Positions 1 through 11,232 of a stretch of 64,000 bases of DNA are shown in pieces. The stretch is from Cheilinus undulatus. Lineage: Eukaryota; Chordata; Actinopteri; Labriformes; Labridae. Each line of letters begins with the position of its first letter. Position 1 is the first letter of the stretch. The notes under the pieces were generated by a model. It had not been told where the DNA came from. It saw only the letters and a program-made list of their open reading frames with translations, and did no database searches. Both the position numbers and the translations under genes were made by a program. The stretch is taken from contig NC_054873.1 of assembly GCF_018320785.1 (NCBI RefSeq), positions 35,191,196 to 35,255,195 on the forward strand, written 5' to 3'.

Positions 1-3000
1 ACAGGCATTAATTAATGTAACAGGTCTACAGAGAAATCAAAATGTTTATTTTCTATTTTCCAGCAGCATGAATGGGAATGTAGTGGAGACAAAAGACACA
101 GACAAAACATCATGAAAAATCTTTTTCTCTCAAAAAATATTAAACTAAATTAAAAGAAATGCTGCACCAGTTATGAAACAACTGTAGTGTAGACTACATC
201 TAAATCTTATCACTGTAACATGTCTAAATCCTGACATAGAGTGTAGTCTAATAGTTAACACATCTTAAGACTCTACCTAATGTGGTGCTACTCTTGAAGT
301 GTAGGAAGCACATAAACTCAATTAATTTAGTCAAGTCAAACTTTTGGGAATAGCAAGAGGGCTGCCCTAGGTTGAATACTTTACTTGCTGCAATTGTTTT
401 TTACTTACTTTAGTTTTTCCTTCACATTTTGTTCCTTTAAAGGCTAAGTAAACCTAGTGTGAATGAACTGAGAGGAGCTTGGTGCATCAGCTTTCTTTAA
501 TCCTGTAATGACGGGCTCTGTATTTTTGTGAATCCTCATTTTACTGGAGTGTTTCTCTCATTCTTTAAGTAGCTCTAAATACATACTAAAACTCTGTGTG
601 GGATTCTTATGTAAAGGGTTTATTTTGACACAGTCCCTTCTGTGTGCATGAACATTCAGCGCTGTGATTAACATTTAACATGTAGCAATTTGCTTTTGCA
701 TCAGTCAGTACCTTTCTTAACAAGGCACAACATTAGAAAAATCTGCATTTTTACTAGATTTGGAACATTTAACTACATCCACAAAATAAGGTAAGAAATA
801 GGAAAATGGAAAAAAATAATTATTAGTGGTTCTCCAACATGATACAGTGTAAATATCCCTAAAGAGCATATAGGCGACCCAGCCACAGATAATTAGTTTT
901 AAAAGGAAACCATTTTTTTAGCATAAATACAGGCTTAGGTCAGTGTCAAGGTGCTTAAGCACAAACCTGCTGTAGCAGAACCACAGAGCACACATAGAGA
1001 GCTAAATTACACAACCATAAAAAAATAAACATTCTCCAAATTGAACAGCATAAAAGCAAGGCTGAGGGCTTGACAACAATTCATCCAAACAAGCCTCATT
1101 AGTTTCTGCATCAGTCAAGACTGCATTTCACTGAGATGCTGTGATTTCACACGGCATCAGTAAGTTTTTGTGGAAACAAACATGTATACTTTCATTAATA
1201 AGAAGATCTCACAACATACATGGACAGTGTGATGCCACATATTGAGCCTTACACAGAAGAAAACTCAAACTTAGAGCTGCAGTTATTCATCTACTAGAGA
1301 CTTCTTTGACAATCTTCTATTTAGTTTGACTAAAACACTAATCAACATTTTAACAATTCAAAGCCAAATTTACTAGTTTTCTGATACTCTCAGCGACCTA
1401 GTGAGTAAGCCGTGTAGTGGGAGATTTCATCTGGAGGCTCAAGAAGCAGAAGACTCACAATGAAAATCTTTCTACATAAGTGGTGCTGAACTTCTGTACA
1501 CTCTCTCTACAATCTGTGCACGGTCCCTTCAAACCTGACTTAAAGTGTCTGAATGTTTTATAAATCGAATTCCCATGTCTTCACTTTAGCCCAAACCTCT
1601 ACATTCTAGCTTTGATTTGTTTAGCTGCATATTTACATGCACTTCTGAGACATTTACTATAAACATTACAGAGCCGACAAGTAGCTTGTAAAGTACAACC
1701 CAGGAATTTAAGCCATCTTTGGTTTTGGAGGGTTTAACAAATTCTTTGTGGGGATAAAGACAAATATCAGCTTGGTGAAAGAGTGTGTGCACTCTTAATC
1801 TACTAAAGCTAGCACAAAACTGCCCCTCCTGGTATTGATGGTTAAAACTGACTGCTTTAAATAGCAGATGAATGGAGATAAAGCTGCAGATGATTTGAGT
1901 CAGGATGACTATGGTGTGCAGTTGTGTTTGGGAGTATAACAGCATGAGCAAAAAAATAAAGAAAACAGTAGTTCCAGTTGGACTGTTGCTCAACAATCTG
2001 CACCAAAATAACACACAAAAACACTTTGAGGAAAGTTATTGTAGATCAGACAAGGTTTAAACTGTGTAGGCTTTATAGAGGACAGCTAAACTTTGTTCCT
2101 GTTCGAACACGTCTAAAAGGTTTGAAAATAACGGTTAAAATTGCTCCAGTTGAGTCAGGTGGCAGCATTGAAACAACCTATAACATCAAAACAGGAGATG
2201 CTGGTTTACCAATGCTGGGGATGTTTACACATTTGTGTTAGCTCCAGACTACTTTATAACAATAAAGCCAGACAATACAACAAGTCTAAGTTAGATATAT
2301 CAGCTCTGACTTACCACAATATTTCAGTAAAGAGCATTGAGAGAAAAAATACACTGAGGCAACAACTCCTGTGTCCTGTGAGTTTAAATCACTGAGATGT
2401 ACTGATTGAGAAAATTAGGGCTGATGCAGATACAGACAAATTTGCAGATTCTGATGCTTATGGTAATTACTTCTTTTGGTCTAAGACTCCCCATATGCCA
2501 ACATTTTCTCTCTGATTGTAGAACAGATTAGAATTTGCCCAACAGGCCACTTTTCTGCACTGCAAAAAAATCTTATTTGATTTGGCAGTTAGGTGTACCA
2601 GATACCAGCATAAAACTGTTTGGACATAAAAGATTAATGTTGGTAACTGAGATCAGTTCATGCCACATTGTTTGTCCATTGGCCAATGTCTGTGAAAAGG
2701 GGAAATACTGGCCAATAACAATGTTAAACCGATGTATCTGTGCATCCCTAGATTTTGTCTGTACATTCTGGTTAATTTCAAGACAATCTGGAAATGTTTG
2801 CTTCTTGCTTTACTTTTAAAAACATCTTATCACTTAAAGTAACAATTTGACCCTGTCAGTATTTTTAAAAAGCACCTAAAAAGGGAACAGTCCATTTGTT
2901 TCACTTGCCATAAAATGTACAAAGCAGTCATTGCAGCTAGTTTCATCACTGCAGACCAAAACAATCTACTGGATCAATTCTCAAACTTTTAAGTATCTAA

Positions 3001-4610
3001 AATTTAGTTATGTGTGATTTATGGCCCAAGTAAGTTAAGTACCTTCAAGGTGGCCATTGAATTTAATGTCCCTTTAAGCCAGTCATCTTCCAGTCTTGCT
3101 TGGATTTAAATATAACATAACATGGAGGTAAACAGAGCAGAGACACATGAGGTTAGTAACTGAGTCATTTGCTCATGTTTGTGTTAAATAAGAAGCAGCT
3201 TTTCATCCAGATGAAGGAAAATAAAGTTAATATCACTCAACTCTGACTCCAACAACGATACAATTCTGCCCAAAGAATTGTCATCTTGTTTCAATCATTA
3301 CCTCTTAGGTGTAGACGTAGAGAGTTGAATCACTCGCATGCCCCAGTGTTTTAAACAAATTGTATCACAGTATTTTAGTGTTCAGCCTATTTCTGTAAGT
3401 TACACATAGGAATCTTTACGTGCGTTGGTACAAACAAGACAGACTAAAAGCAGTCAGTGAAGACAGTGGGGATTTGATGACCCTGTGAAAACACTGAGGG
3501 AGTGCACTTCTGTTCCAACATTACATGCACATTTTGTGCAGACAAATAAAATAGAAATTCATGTTTGGTCATAAAGATTAAAAAGCTACAAAGACCTGAA
3601 AATAAATTAGAATATTTACAAATGTCACAAATAGCATATCTGTAAAACAAACTCATTCATAGTGATAAAATCAAAATTTGTTCTCATTTAAGGGTTTGTT
3701 CAGTGTTGTCTGAGTGCACTTATGCCCAGTGTTCAATCCTTGGAAGTATTCAGAAACAAGAGACGAGCAAGGAAATTGTGCAGAAATTCTCTTAAAAACT
3801 AAATCTGAAACTGCAAAAAAACAAAACTCCACCCTTTAATCCCAATAAAGCTTAATGGAAACATGATTTAGTGGCTCTGAACTAGTTTGGGATCAATGTT
3901 AACACACAGGCAGATGGATTTAAACTCATTTCAACTAAAAAAATGTTAGGAAGAACAAAAGGAGCAGCAAGAGACAGCCCTGAAGATAAAAACCACTTTG
4001 GAAGTTAGAAAATAGAAATTAAGGCCTCCAAGGGAAAAAAGCTGGAATCTTGCATATAACCAGTATCCTCCTGTTTTTCTGTCTCTCTGCAGCCATTGCA
4101 TGAATTCAGACCAACAGTGATAGAGACAAACACACACATGAACGCACACAGAGCCCCTGAGAAAGGTTAGTGTCATCCTGCTAACCTGTAACCCCAAATG
4201 ACAGGGGAGCACAGCGTCCTGCTGCCTTCACTTCAGAATAACTGAACAATTATTGAAAGATTTTCCTCACTTTGGAACAAATTAAAGGATTTTTTTTTAA
4301 TCATCTTAAACCATGTGTAGTGATGTGAACGCAGCACTGTGCTGTGCTGCAGTGGACATCATAAAGTCAGAAGGCTTTGTGCTGCTCACACAACAACACT
4401 TTACCACTGTAGAAGTCTTGTCTGGTCCTCATCCATCAGTAGGAAATGACATCATGTCCTGGGCCTGACTGGTTCAGATTTGTCCCACGGTCTGACAGGA
4501 ATTAAGTCTTGTTGCCATGACAAACTCAGGCTCAGTTCAGGAAAAGAAGGTGTGGCTGCTGTCAGACTCAGCTGGCATTATCTAGGCCAGGCAGACTGGC
4601 CTCAGCACTG
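1..4610 (-). other. 3' UTR and downstream flank of tmem170a
   Basis: No convincing coding exon is visible on either strand. The stretch lies directly 3' of the tmem170a stop codon (minus strand). Several minus-strand AATAAA poly(A) hexamers exist, for example at 45-50 and 619-624 (read as TTTATT on the plus strand). Sequence is AT-rich and mostly unique-looking. How much of it is transcribed as 3' UTR cannot be decided from sequence alone; the hexamer at 45-50 would imply a UTR of about 4.5 kb. Confidence 0.4.
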
Positions 4611-4741
4611 CTAAAGGGTGGCAAGTACCCTGAGGAAAGAGATGACGAGGACACAAAACGACTGTCCAACACCGAAAACGAGAGCCTCCAGAGAGATCAT
4701 CCTCTTCCCTGCTGCTTTGTACACACCTGCTATGGCTGCAC
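4611..4741 (-). CDS. tmem170a: tmem170a terminal coding exon (residues 99-141)
   Basis: Acceptor CTCTCCTCAG|GTGCAGCC. Encodes AAIAGVYKAAGKRM, the third membrane segment and the ending SFLRVLATL, then TAG at 4613-4611. The intron from exon 2 is only 224 nt. Confidence 0.92.
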
Positions 4742-7700
4742 CTGAGGAGAGATGAGGAGAACACATTACTACTCACTCAGCATCAGTGAATTGTGATTGT
4801 GGAGCCATGATTGTAAAGTTCATTCATTTGTAGTTTTATATAAATGGCTGAAAAAGATCAGGCTCATATCACAAGATATATTTGACTGTAAACGTTTGTG
4901 GAATTTAAGTGTAAGATTGGTGTTGGTATTGGCAAACACCCACTACTCATATGTAGAGGACTTACTGGTAAGGACTCCTCCACAAACTGGTCCCACTATG
5001 CTCATTAGAAGGATGGCGATGGGCATGAACCGGGCCATCTTGTGCTGTCGCAGTGTGGCGAGAGAGAGCAGAACTGCAGGAAGGTGGAAGACCAGAGAGG
5101 AGACCGCCGCCCACAGAAACACGCCGTACCACATCTCTGGACAAATACACAACAATGCAGTGACACAACCTGTCATGCGCATTCCCAGAGTCCACTGGGG
5201 CAAATCATGGCTTTCCACATGAGCCAACTATTAGCCAAACAGCCATGTAGTCACTTAATTACAGTCAGCTATTTTTTTTCCCATTGTTAACTCAATAAAA
5301 TAGTTTGATTCACAAGTTGTGTCTCATTATTCCTGCCCAATATAGATTTACTTCAGTGAATCTAACTAAAATTATAAATATTTGAAAATATTTCTTGGCC
5401 ACTTGACATGAAACTAATTGCTTTATTTTGATTAAATCTGCTTCTGGCCCCTATAACTGGCCACCTTTTCGTCACAGGTTGACTACTCCTCATGGCTGCA
5501 GAAAGCCTTTTGCAATTATATGCCAACAAATGAGAGTAGATTATTTAAGGTAGATACAAACAGAGATTAAATGCTTTCATACAGGTGGAACAAACTAAAT
5601 GTGTTATTTAATTATTATAATAATAATATGAGTTCTTAACCACTAAGGCATCTACAGTCCCCATCCATTTTCTGCACTGCTTATCCTGTTTGGGGTTGCA
5701 AGGGGGGCTGGAGCCTACCCCAGCTGTCATTGGGCGAGAGACAATCGCACAGCTGACAGAGAGGCTGCATACAGACACAAACAACTAGATACACTCTCAC
5801 CTACGGCCACTTTAGAGTCACCAGTTAACCTAATGACCATGTCTTTGATGGTGGAAGGAAGCCAGAGTACCTGGAAACGAACCCAAACATGCACGGGGAG
5901 AACATGCAAACTCTGTACAAAAAGCCCTGACTGTGACCAGGAACCTTCTTGTTGTGAGGCAACAGTGCTAACCCCTGTGCTGCTGTGCAGCCTATCTACA
6001 GTCCCCAGACCTCTACTAAACTTAACAACTTAAGTGCAAGTTACAGCAATTAAAATAAATATATTTTACTTGGATTTTGGACTGATTTTCACATTGGCTT
6101 TACTCTGCAAATCTACTCAGAAGGCTGCTATCTTAAAACTCCAGTCCAAATTTTAAAAAGTTTACTACTCTTAGACACTATCAGCAGTTTACAGGGTTTA
6201 AATATCTGCTAAGCTATTTTTCTCCACTTCATGAGTCACACTCTTTAAAGCAGCTTTCTCAACCTTTTTCCTGTCAAGGGACCCCATTGTATTTTTCAAC
6301 AAACACAAGCAATAAATCCTTATTGTCATAACCTGCACAATAGTATATAGATTAAACAAGGGATGATAGATTTTTGAAGAATCTGAAATTGCAATTATTT
6401 GTACTCATATTGCAAATTTTATATCAGCTATTGCATTTAAGGGAATAATAATTTTTATGTCATACTCATTTTGATTACGATAGTATACACAAACAAGAAA
6501 AGTCGTACTTCTTGTAAACTATTCTAAAAAAAAGACTTCTGAATATCTGTAGAATGTGTAAAACACATCTCTTCTGCAAAAACACAAAACGTATTGAACT
6601 GGTATTTTGACACATATTTCAGTTTGAAAGAAAAATTGCAATGTCTGTGATTTGAAAATTGCAGGATATATTGTGATTTAATCTAATTTTTAATTTCTAG
6701 CCCAGCCCTATGTTGGACTGAAAAAAGCCATGCAAAACCCCTACACTGATGTGATTTTAGCATATGAGACCATTTTAACAATTTCTGCCAGGATAGCAAA
6801 TCATCTGAATATTAATGGTGTTTCTTGGTTAAATATGAAGCATTTTTAAGGCATGCCTGTTGAGAAGGGCAGCTCTTGAGTACTAAATTTTTTGAGGAAG
6901 ATAGTTGTGCACTCTGGAACAAAAAACAGAATTTTGGATCCTATCCACATCATTATCTGCACCGTAAAACATCAGACTCTAATTCAAACAGAAACAGAGT
7001 TAGCAATAATACCTATTCATCTATATTTATTTTTTACTGTATTAACTTTTTTAGCTGAGTGTTCTCTATCACTTTATGACTTATCATGTGAAGGTGAAAT
7101 CATTCAGAAGTTGAGATTTTATTGTGATGACTAGAAGATGCACATACATTTTTTACATTGTATCACACAGAGAGGCGTGGTATAACTGTCTCATTATATA
7201 TATATACACACCACTCTCCTTTGAGAAGGCCTACTTATTTGGCTTACTGTATCTCTTGAACTACCGCTGAATATTTTCGTCTGATTCGTAATTCAATTAA
7301 ACAACAGGATCGTTTATCACGCATTGCACTGATCAGAGCGTATATTGGCATTGCTAATATAGTAACAGTAATTCACAGTAACTCAAACCAAGTTTGACAA
7401 CAGCATGTGCGACGTACCTGGTAGAAATCATTAACTAACCATAATTCATCCTGCCAACACAATGAAAACATTTACTCAACAGTGTCGGCTTCAGCTGTAA
7501 TGTATCACATCATATTTAAGGGCTGGTGCTGTTGTGTCACACTATTACATAATCCCAAACACTAATCTTTAGTGTTTCATGGCTAAAACGCACTTTTGAC
7601 AACAGAAAAGTGAAGCTCTACAAAGTTGGTTTTCAGTCAAATATTAATTTAAATTGTTGTCCATAACCAGAATATAAGCAACAGACATTTAACATTATCC

Positions 7701-8236
7701 TTTGGTTCTCATTAAACTAGTCAGTAATAATTCAACGAATTGAAAACAGAAACTAGAAAAACTAAAATAGTCATTTTGACCTTGCTGAGGATGGTATACT
7801 TATTTTTATCCATAGAAGTAAAACATAACTTGAAATATTCTGTCAGCCGTTAGAATGAAGCAGGAAGTTAGCTAGCTAGCGTTAGCTTCGCTTATGTTAG
7901 ATACCTGAACAAAGCTAACGCAAACAAACCAGCGTCAAAACTCCTCTAGCGGTAACATAGACACATTTTCAAGTATAATCTTAGGCTTGTTTTCCAAGCT
8001 GGTTAAAAGTATAACGCTACAGGCAACATTCACCCCCGCTAAATAGCATTTAAGCGGGCCATTTCAACAATAATATACAACCTAGCATACAAGCTACAAA
8101 ACATTAGCCCACCTGAGAAGTCGCCGAGAGATGTGTCGTTGCCTCTGTGGGTACCATTTTTTCTCGGTACTAAATTCAAACCAAGTATTTGCTGGGTAAA
8201 TCCTATCTCACTATACCTATCCTGCATGTCTGCCAC
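4611..8236 (-). CDS. tmem170a: Transmembrane protein 170A (complete, 3 coding exons)
   Basis: Joined minus-strand exons 8236-8113, 5136-4966 and 4741-4611 total 426 nt, giving 141 residues plus TAG, close to the usual family length (about 144). The N-terminal ~41 residues are polar, with two N-glycosylation sequons (Asn27-Gly-Thr and Asn33-Asp-Thr). Three hydrophobic segments follow at about 43-68, 78-98 and 117-138. The family signature EMWYGVFLWA starts at residue 42 and the protein ends SFLRVLATL, the ending expected of TMEM170 proteins. The long N-terminus and the MWYGVFLW form place it with TMEM170A rather than TMEM170B. Known role (family): an ER and nuclear-envelope membrane protein implicated in ER sheet formation and nuclear pore assembly. 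Met1 at 8236 was chosen as the first in-frame ATG; Met4 is an alternative. All junctions are GT/AG and restore frame. Confidence 0.93.
4966..5136 (-). CDS. tmem170a: tmem170a coding exon 2 (residues 42-98)
   Basis: 171 nt, acceptor TTTGTCCAG|AG and donor A|GTAAGT. Encodes the first two membrane segments, from EMWYGVFLWA to VGPVCGGVLT. The Ser99 codon is completed by the next exon. Confidence 0.92.
5661..5993. mobile_element. L2-type LINE 3' tail (or derived SINE) in tmem170a intron 1
   Basis: Runs from CCATCCATTTTCTGCACTGC through GGGGCTGGAGCC, a CACGGGGAGAACATGCAAAC block and AACCTTCTTGTTGTGAGGCA to a TGCTGCAGCC-like end. I recognise these blocks, in this order, from the very common fish L2-clade LINE tail. 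No reverse-transcriptase ORF is present, so this is a truncated copy. Orientation was not established. Confidence 0.7.
6360..6710. mobile_element. Probable hAT-type non-autonomous element fragment
   Basis: Ends in CTAGCCCAGCCCTA and contains TTGTGATTTAATCTAATTTTTAA, a combination recurring at the ends of fish hAT-like short elements. The left inverted end is not clearly seen, so the start is approximate. It lies in tmem170a intron 1. Confidence 0.4.
8113..8236 (-). CDS. tmem170a: tmem170a coding exon 1 (residues 1-41)
   Basis: Encodes the extramembrane N-terminus, including QQILGLNLVPRKNGT and TSLGDFS, which match the family before the first membrane segment. The donor is G|GTGGGC, and the codon for Glu42 is split across the junction. 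Confidence 0.9.
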
Positions 8237-8366
8237 TCGTAGTAAACACTACATGAATGAAAGATGGCCAGCTGACTGGGACAACCATCAGTCAGTGAGG
8301 GATTTGCTTTGACGCAAGACTAACTAGCATCATGCTAGCCGAGCTAGCTGTCAACACAACTTCTTG

Positions 8367-8374
8367 TGACGTCA
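8367..8374 (+). promoter_or_regulatory. Perfect palindromic CRE (TGACGTCA) in the tmem170a promoter region
   Basis: TGACGTCA lies 131 bp upstream of the tmem170a ATG (minus strand) within GTGACGTCATG. CREB/ATF-family proteins bind this palindrome. Proximity to the start codon is compatible with a core promoter position; the transcription start is not visible. Confidence 0.45.
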
Positions 8375-8620
8375 TGTAAGACTCTGTGAACCCTGAGCTC
8401 GGACTGTCAGGCAGCACACAGCTGTCTACTGCCAACAAGTTCCCAGTTTAAATAATAAAGATAAACGGTTAGAGTTTAGATAAAGATAATTCACAGAGAT
8501 TTTTTTGTCTCGTTCAAGAACACAAGTTTCAGAGAAAGAATATTGTGTATACCCTGAAAATAACGGTTTAAAATGACCGAAATAATGGAGTTATATTTCA
8601 CCACCGGGACACCCACACAC

Positions 8621-8707
8621 TCAAAAAAAACCAAAAAACCAAAAAAAAAAAACAATAAATAAATAAATAAATAAAATAAAATAAAATAAAATAAAATAAA
8701 ATAAAAT
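8621..8707. repeat. A-rich simple repeat, (AAATA)n/(AAAT)n
   Basis: Oligo-A with interspersed C, then AATAAATAAATA units, then repeats of the 5-mer AAATA. Low-complexity microsatellite upstream of tmem170a, possibly the tail of a retroposed element whose body is not recognisable. Confidence 0.85.
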
Positions 8708-8917
8708 CTAGGCTGCCAATTGTAGTATCAAGTATGGTGCTATAGGCCTTCATGGATCTGACCACTTACATTTGTCTTTAATTTATTATGCTGCTTACAA
8801 CTTAATAAATTATGGTCTAATTGTTAAATTGGGGTTAAAGATAAAATAAAGAATGAATAAGAAACCAACCATGCAATAGACATTTATTTACAACGCAATT
8901 ATCTCTTTCTGCTACGT

Positions 8918-9062
8918 TTTAACCACTAGTTAACCATTTTTTAACACTTGTTTTTAAGAGGTTATCCCTTATTTTCTCCTTGGTGACCCCATTTTGATCA
9001 CTTTACCACTTGTTTACAATTTATTTACCTCTTATTTTCCACTAGTTAAACACTGTAATTCC
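8918..9062. repeat. Degenerate ACCACTT/AACCACTAGTT tandem repeat, left block
   Basis: Imperfect units of about 15-25 bp repeat the words AACCACTAGTTAACCA, TTTACCACTTGTTTAC and TTCCACTAGTTAAACA. The same vocabulary resumes at about 9483-9720. Period and copy number cannot be fixed by eye. Confidence 0.5.
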
Positions 9063-9199
9063 TTGTTCAAGAAAAAAAAACTGTATCACAGCATTAAACT
9101 GAAATAGGTTTTATCAGATCTGTCAAAAAAAAAAAGCTAATGTCCAGTGAAGTGGCAGCACCCTCTGCTGTGTATAAGGAGAAGTGTGTGGGCGGGGTG

Positions 9200-9301
9200 A
9201 GCTTACACCTGATATTCCATCCAAATACTTAACCGGCCCAACCCAGGTTAGCCTCAAAGACCAGATGAGATCAGATGTACTTAAGGTGATATGGCTCTAA
9301 G
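9200..9301 (-). pseudogene. Decayed 5S rRNA gene copy
   Basis: Read on the minus strand, this follows 5S rRNA along its length. On the plus strand the blocks GCTTACA, TATTCC, CCATCCAAATACTTAACC, GGCCCAACCC, TTAGC, AGATGAGATC and GGTGATATGG correspond in order to the reverse complement of 5S. About ten bases expected between TATTCC and CCATCCAA are missing, and there are many substitutions, some in the internal promoter region. It is therefore a pseudogene or a 5S-derived SINE head. No SINE body was identified beside it. Confidence 0.7.
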
Positions 9302-9482
9302 TAACTGTGAGTTGTACAAACATGCTATTTAAACAAATGGCAGACCGTGTGTTTGATAATTTTAATTTTAATAATTTATCATCATCTTGTGAAGACATTG
9401 TTTCCCAATTAACTATTAAAAGGGAACAAAAATGGACTTAACAGTAAAAAAAAAATAAAAGACTGACCTATTTTTTTTTAAA

Positions 9483-9720
9483 GTTCACCCATCATTTACC
9501 ACTTAATGACCTCCAATTAACTCCTTATATAACACTGATCAACTTCTTCTTTTAACCACTTATGAACCACCTTTTGACTGCTTTTGTGCCACCTTTGTAT
9601 CACCAATTAACTACTTTTGTACAGCTTTGTGTCCACTTTTGTAAGACCTTTAAACCAATTACCATTTATGTACTGCATAGGTACCCCTTAAGAACCCCTT
9701 AGGCCTATATAGAGCCCATC
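9483..9720. repeat. Degenerate ACCACTTTTG-type tandem repeat, right block
   Basis: Successive degenerate units such as TTAACCACTTATGAACCACC, TTTTGTGCCACCTTTGTATC, CAATTAACTACTTTTGTAC and TGTCCACTTTTGTAAGACC suggest an old minisatellite of roughly 18-25 bp. It shares words with 8918-9062 and with 52590-52740. Confidence 0.5.
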
Positions 9721-10819
9721 TTCCACTTGTAAGTGGTAAATAAGTGGATGCAGCTAAGCTCTTTAATCGACCATGATTTTACTAACCCTAACTTATGCCA
9801 CCTTTTTGTTATATTTTTTTGTCTGATGTATACATCCAGTGTCATGGTTTAACTAGTACTGGACTAGTTTAACTATTGACCCTTTGTTAAACATTGCACT
9901 ATGCCATTTACTACCCAGTTCAAAGAATTTATCTGTGTCTTCTGAGATATAAATGCTCCTTAGAAAGAGTTTGAATACATTTACAGAGATGAAAAGACAA
10001 TGTGTCTTTGCAGATGTCTGATGAGAACCAAAAATAAATGGTCGTGGCTCTTTCATTGTACTTTGGGACCTCACAAAGACTTAACCAACTGATTTTAATG
10101 TATCTGAAAGCAAACAATTTGCATTGGCATTCAAAACAAGTTTATGATAAATTAAAGATAATTGTTTTAGTCTTGTGTTATGGTTGTACAAGCGTTTGGG
10201 GGGCCCCTAGTAAATTTTCAGGTTTAAAATTGAACTGAAAGTTTGGGAAAGGCTGGGCTAGTTATTGTATTTGTAGCTGAAAATCTGTACTGTTCATGTC
10301 TCAAGTTAATGAAAACTCATAAAATAATATGTCATATATCATCAAATACGCCATATATTATACTCATGTATCATATGTTGCCATACTGTAGTCACTTCAG
10401 CTGTTGCACCTCTACCTAATTTGATCAGGTAAAAGGGGAGTATCTCTCTAATTTTGTTTTAGGAAACTTATTCTGCAGGTCCATTGATTTGCAATTAATT
10501 GAAGAAAGAAGTATGCCGGTATTTAAAGTCATTGCCAAATGTTTATGCATTTTTAATCGAAACAAGACAAGAAATCATCCTGGAGTTCTTGATTGAATAC
10601 ACGGTATAAATGTACTATTTCCTGCATACAGCACCGTTAGTGAGAAGGGCGTTTCTTTTCAAACTGAGGGTGTGCTTGTACTTTATGGGTAGGTTCGATA
10701 TAAAATGAAAAGCGAACGAGCGAGCGGTGTCAAGGGGACATACTGACCAAATTTCGTACAAATGTAATTATAAAACTGTTGATTCATACTTAAATTCGAT
10801 TACACTCCTTAGGCTTAAA

Positions 10820-11105
10820 CTGACGTCTTCATAAATTAAAACAATTGAAAAAAATAGTATAAACTCCGCTCTTCCGGTCTCCAGGCTAATATTACCTCGC
10901 ACAACCGACGACGTGAAGTGGCATACTTTGTAGCCAATGAAATCTCGGGGCCTGGTTTGAGCGATGGGAATCCAGCCAATCGTTGTGCTCTAACAGCTTG
11001 AGTGACAGACGCTGTAGCTGTAGTGGGGGAAGGGGTCGCTGAAGTTGACGGAACCGCCATCTTGAAAAGTGCCCTCCGATGATCTCCCTTTTCGCGCCTG
11101 TCAGA
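10820..11105 (+). promoter_or_regulatory. ppp6r3 promoter region
   Basis: A relatively CpG-containing segment in otherwise AT-rich DNA. Visible sites are a TGACGTCT near-CRE (about 10821), CTTCCGG, an inverted ETS site (about 10870), two CCAAT words (about 10935 and 10976), CGCCATCTTG, a YY1-type site (11055-11064), and TTTTCGCGCC, an E2F-type site (11089-11098). No TATA box is evident. The YY1 position suggests transcription starts around 11.04-11.09 kb. Confidence 0.6.
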
Positions 11106-11232
11106 ATCAGTTTTAAACGCTTTATTTTCTTTTCCGTAATTTCGTGTTCTCTCTGTGTTCGTTTTTAAAGGCCTGGGGCTAATGGCAACATAAGCTACAT
11201 GCTGGAGACTCGCCGTTCACCGTTGTCTATCG
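11065..11232 (+). other. ppp6r3: ppp6r3 5' non-coding exon 1 (start approximate)
   Basis: GC-richer sequence after the promoter ends at the donor-like CTATCG|GTAGGT (11232/11233). No extended ORF joins the coding exons, so it is inferred to be untranslated. The left end is a guess from the YY1/E2F cluster. Confidence 0.45.

Noticed and set aside
1586-2014. Minus-strand 142-codon ORF with hydrophobic start
   Set aside because: Lies in the tmem170a 3' flank; composition is that of AT-rich non-coding DNA, and there are no splice links or family resemblance.
10836-11060. Minus-strand ORF MAVPSTSATPS... over the ppp6r3 promoter
   Set aside because: The ATG is the complement of the YY1-type CGCCATCTTG word and the frame crosses promoter sites; low-complexity Ser/Thr/Ala product with no partner exon.
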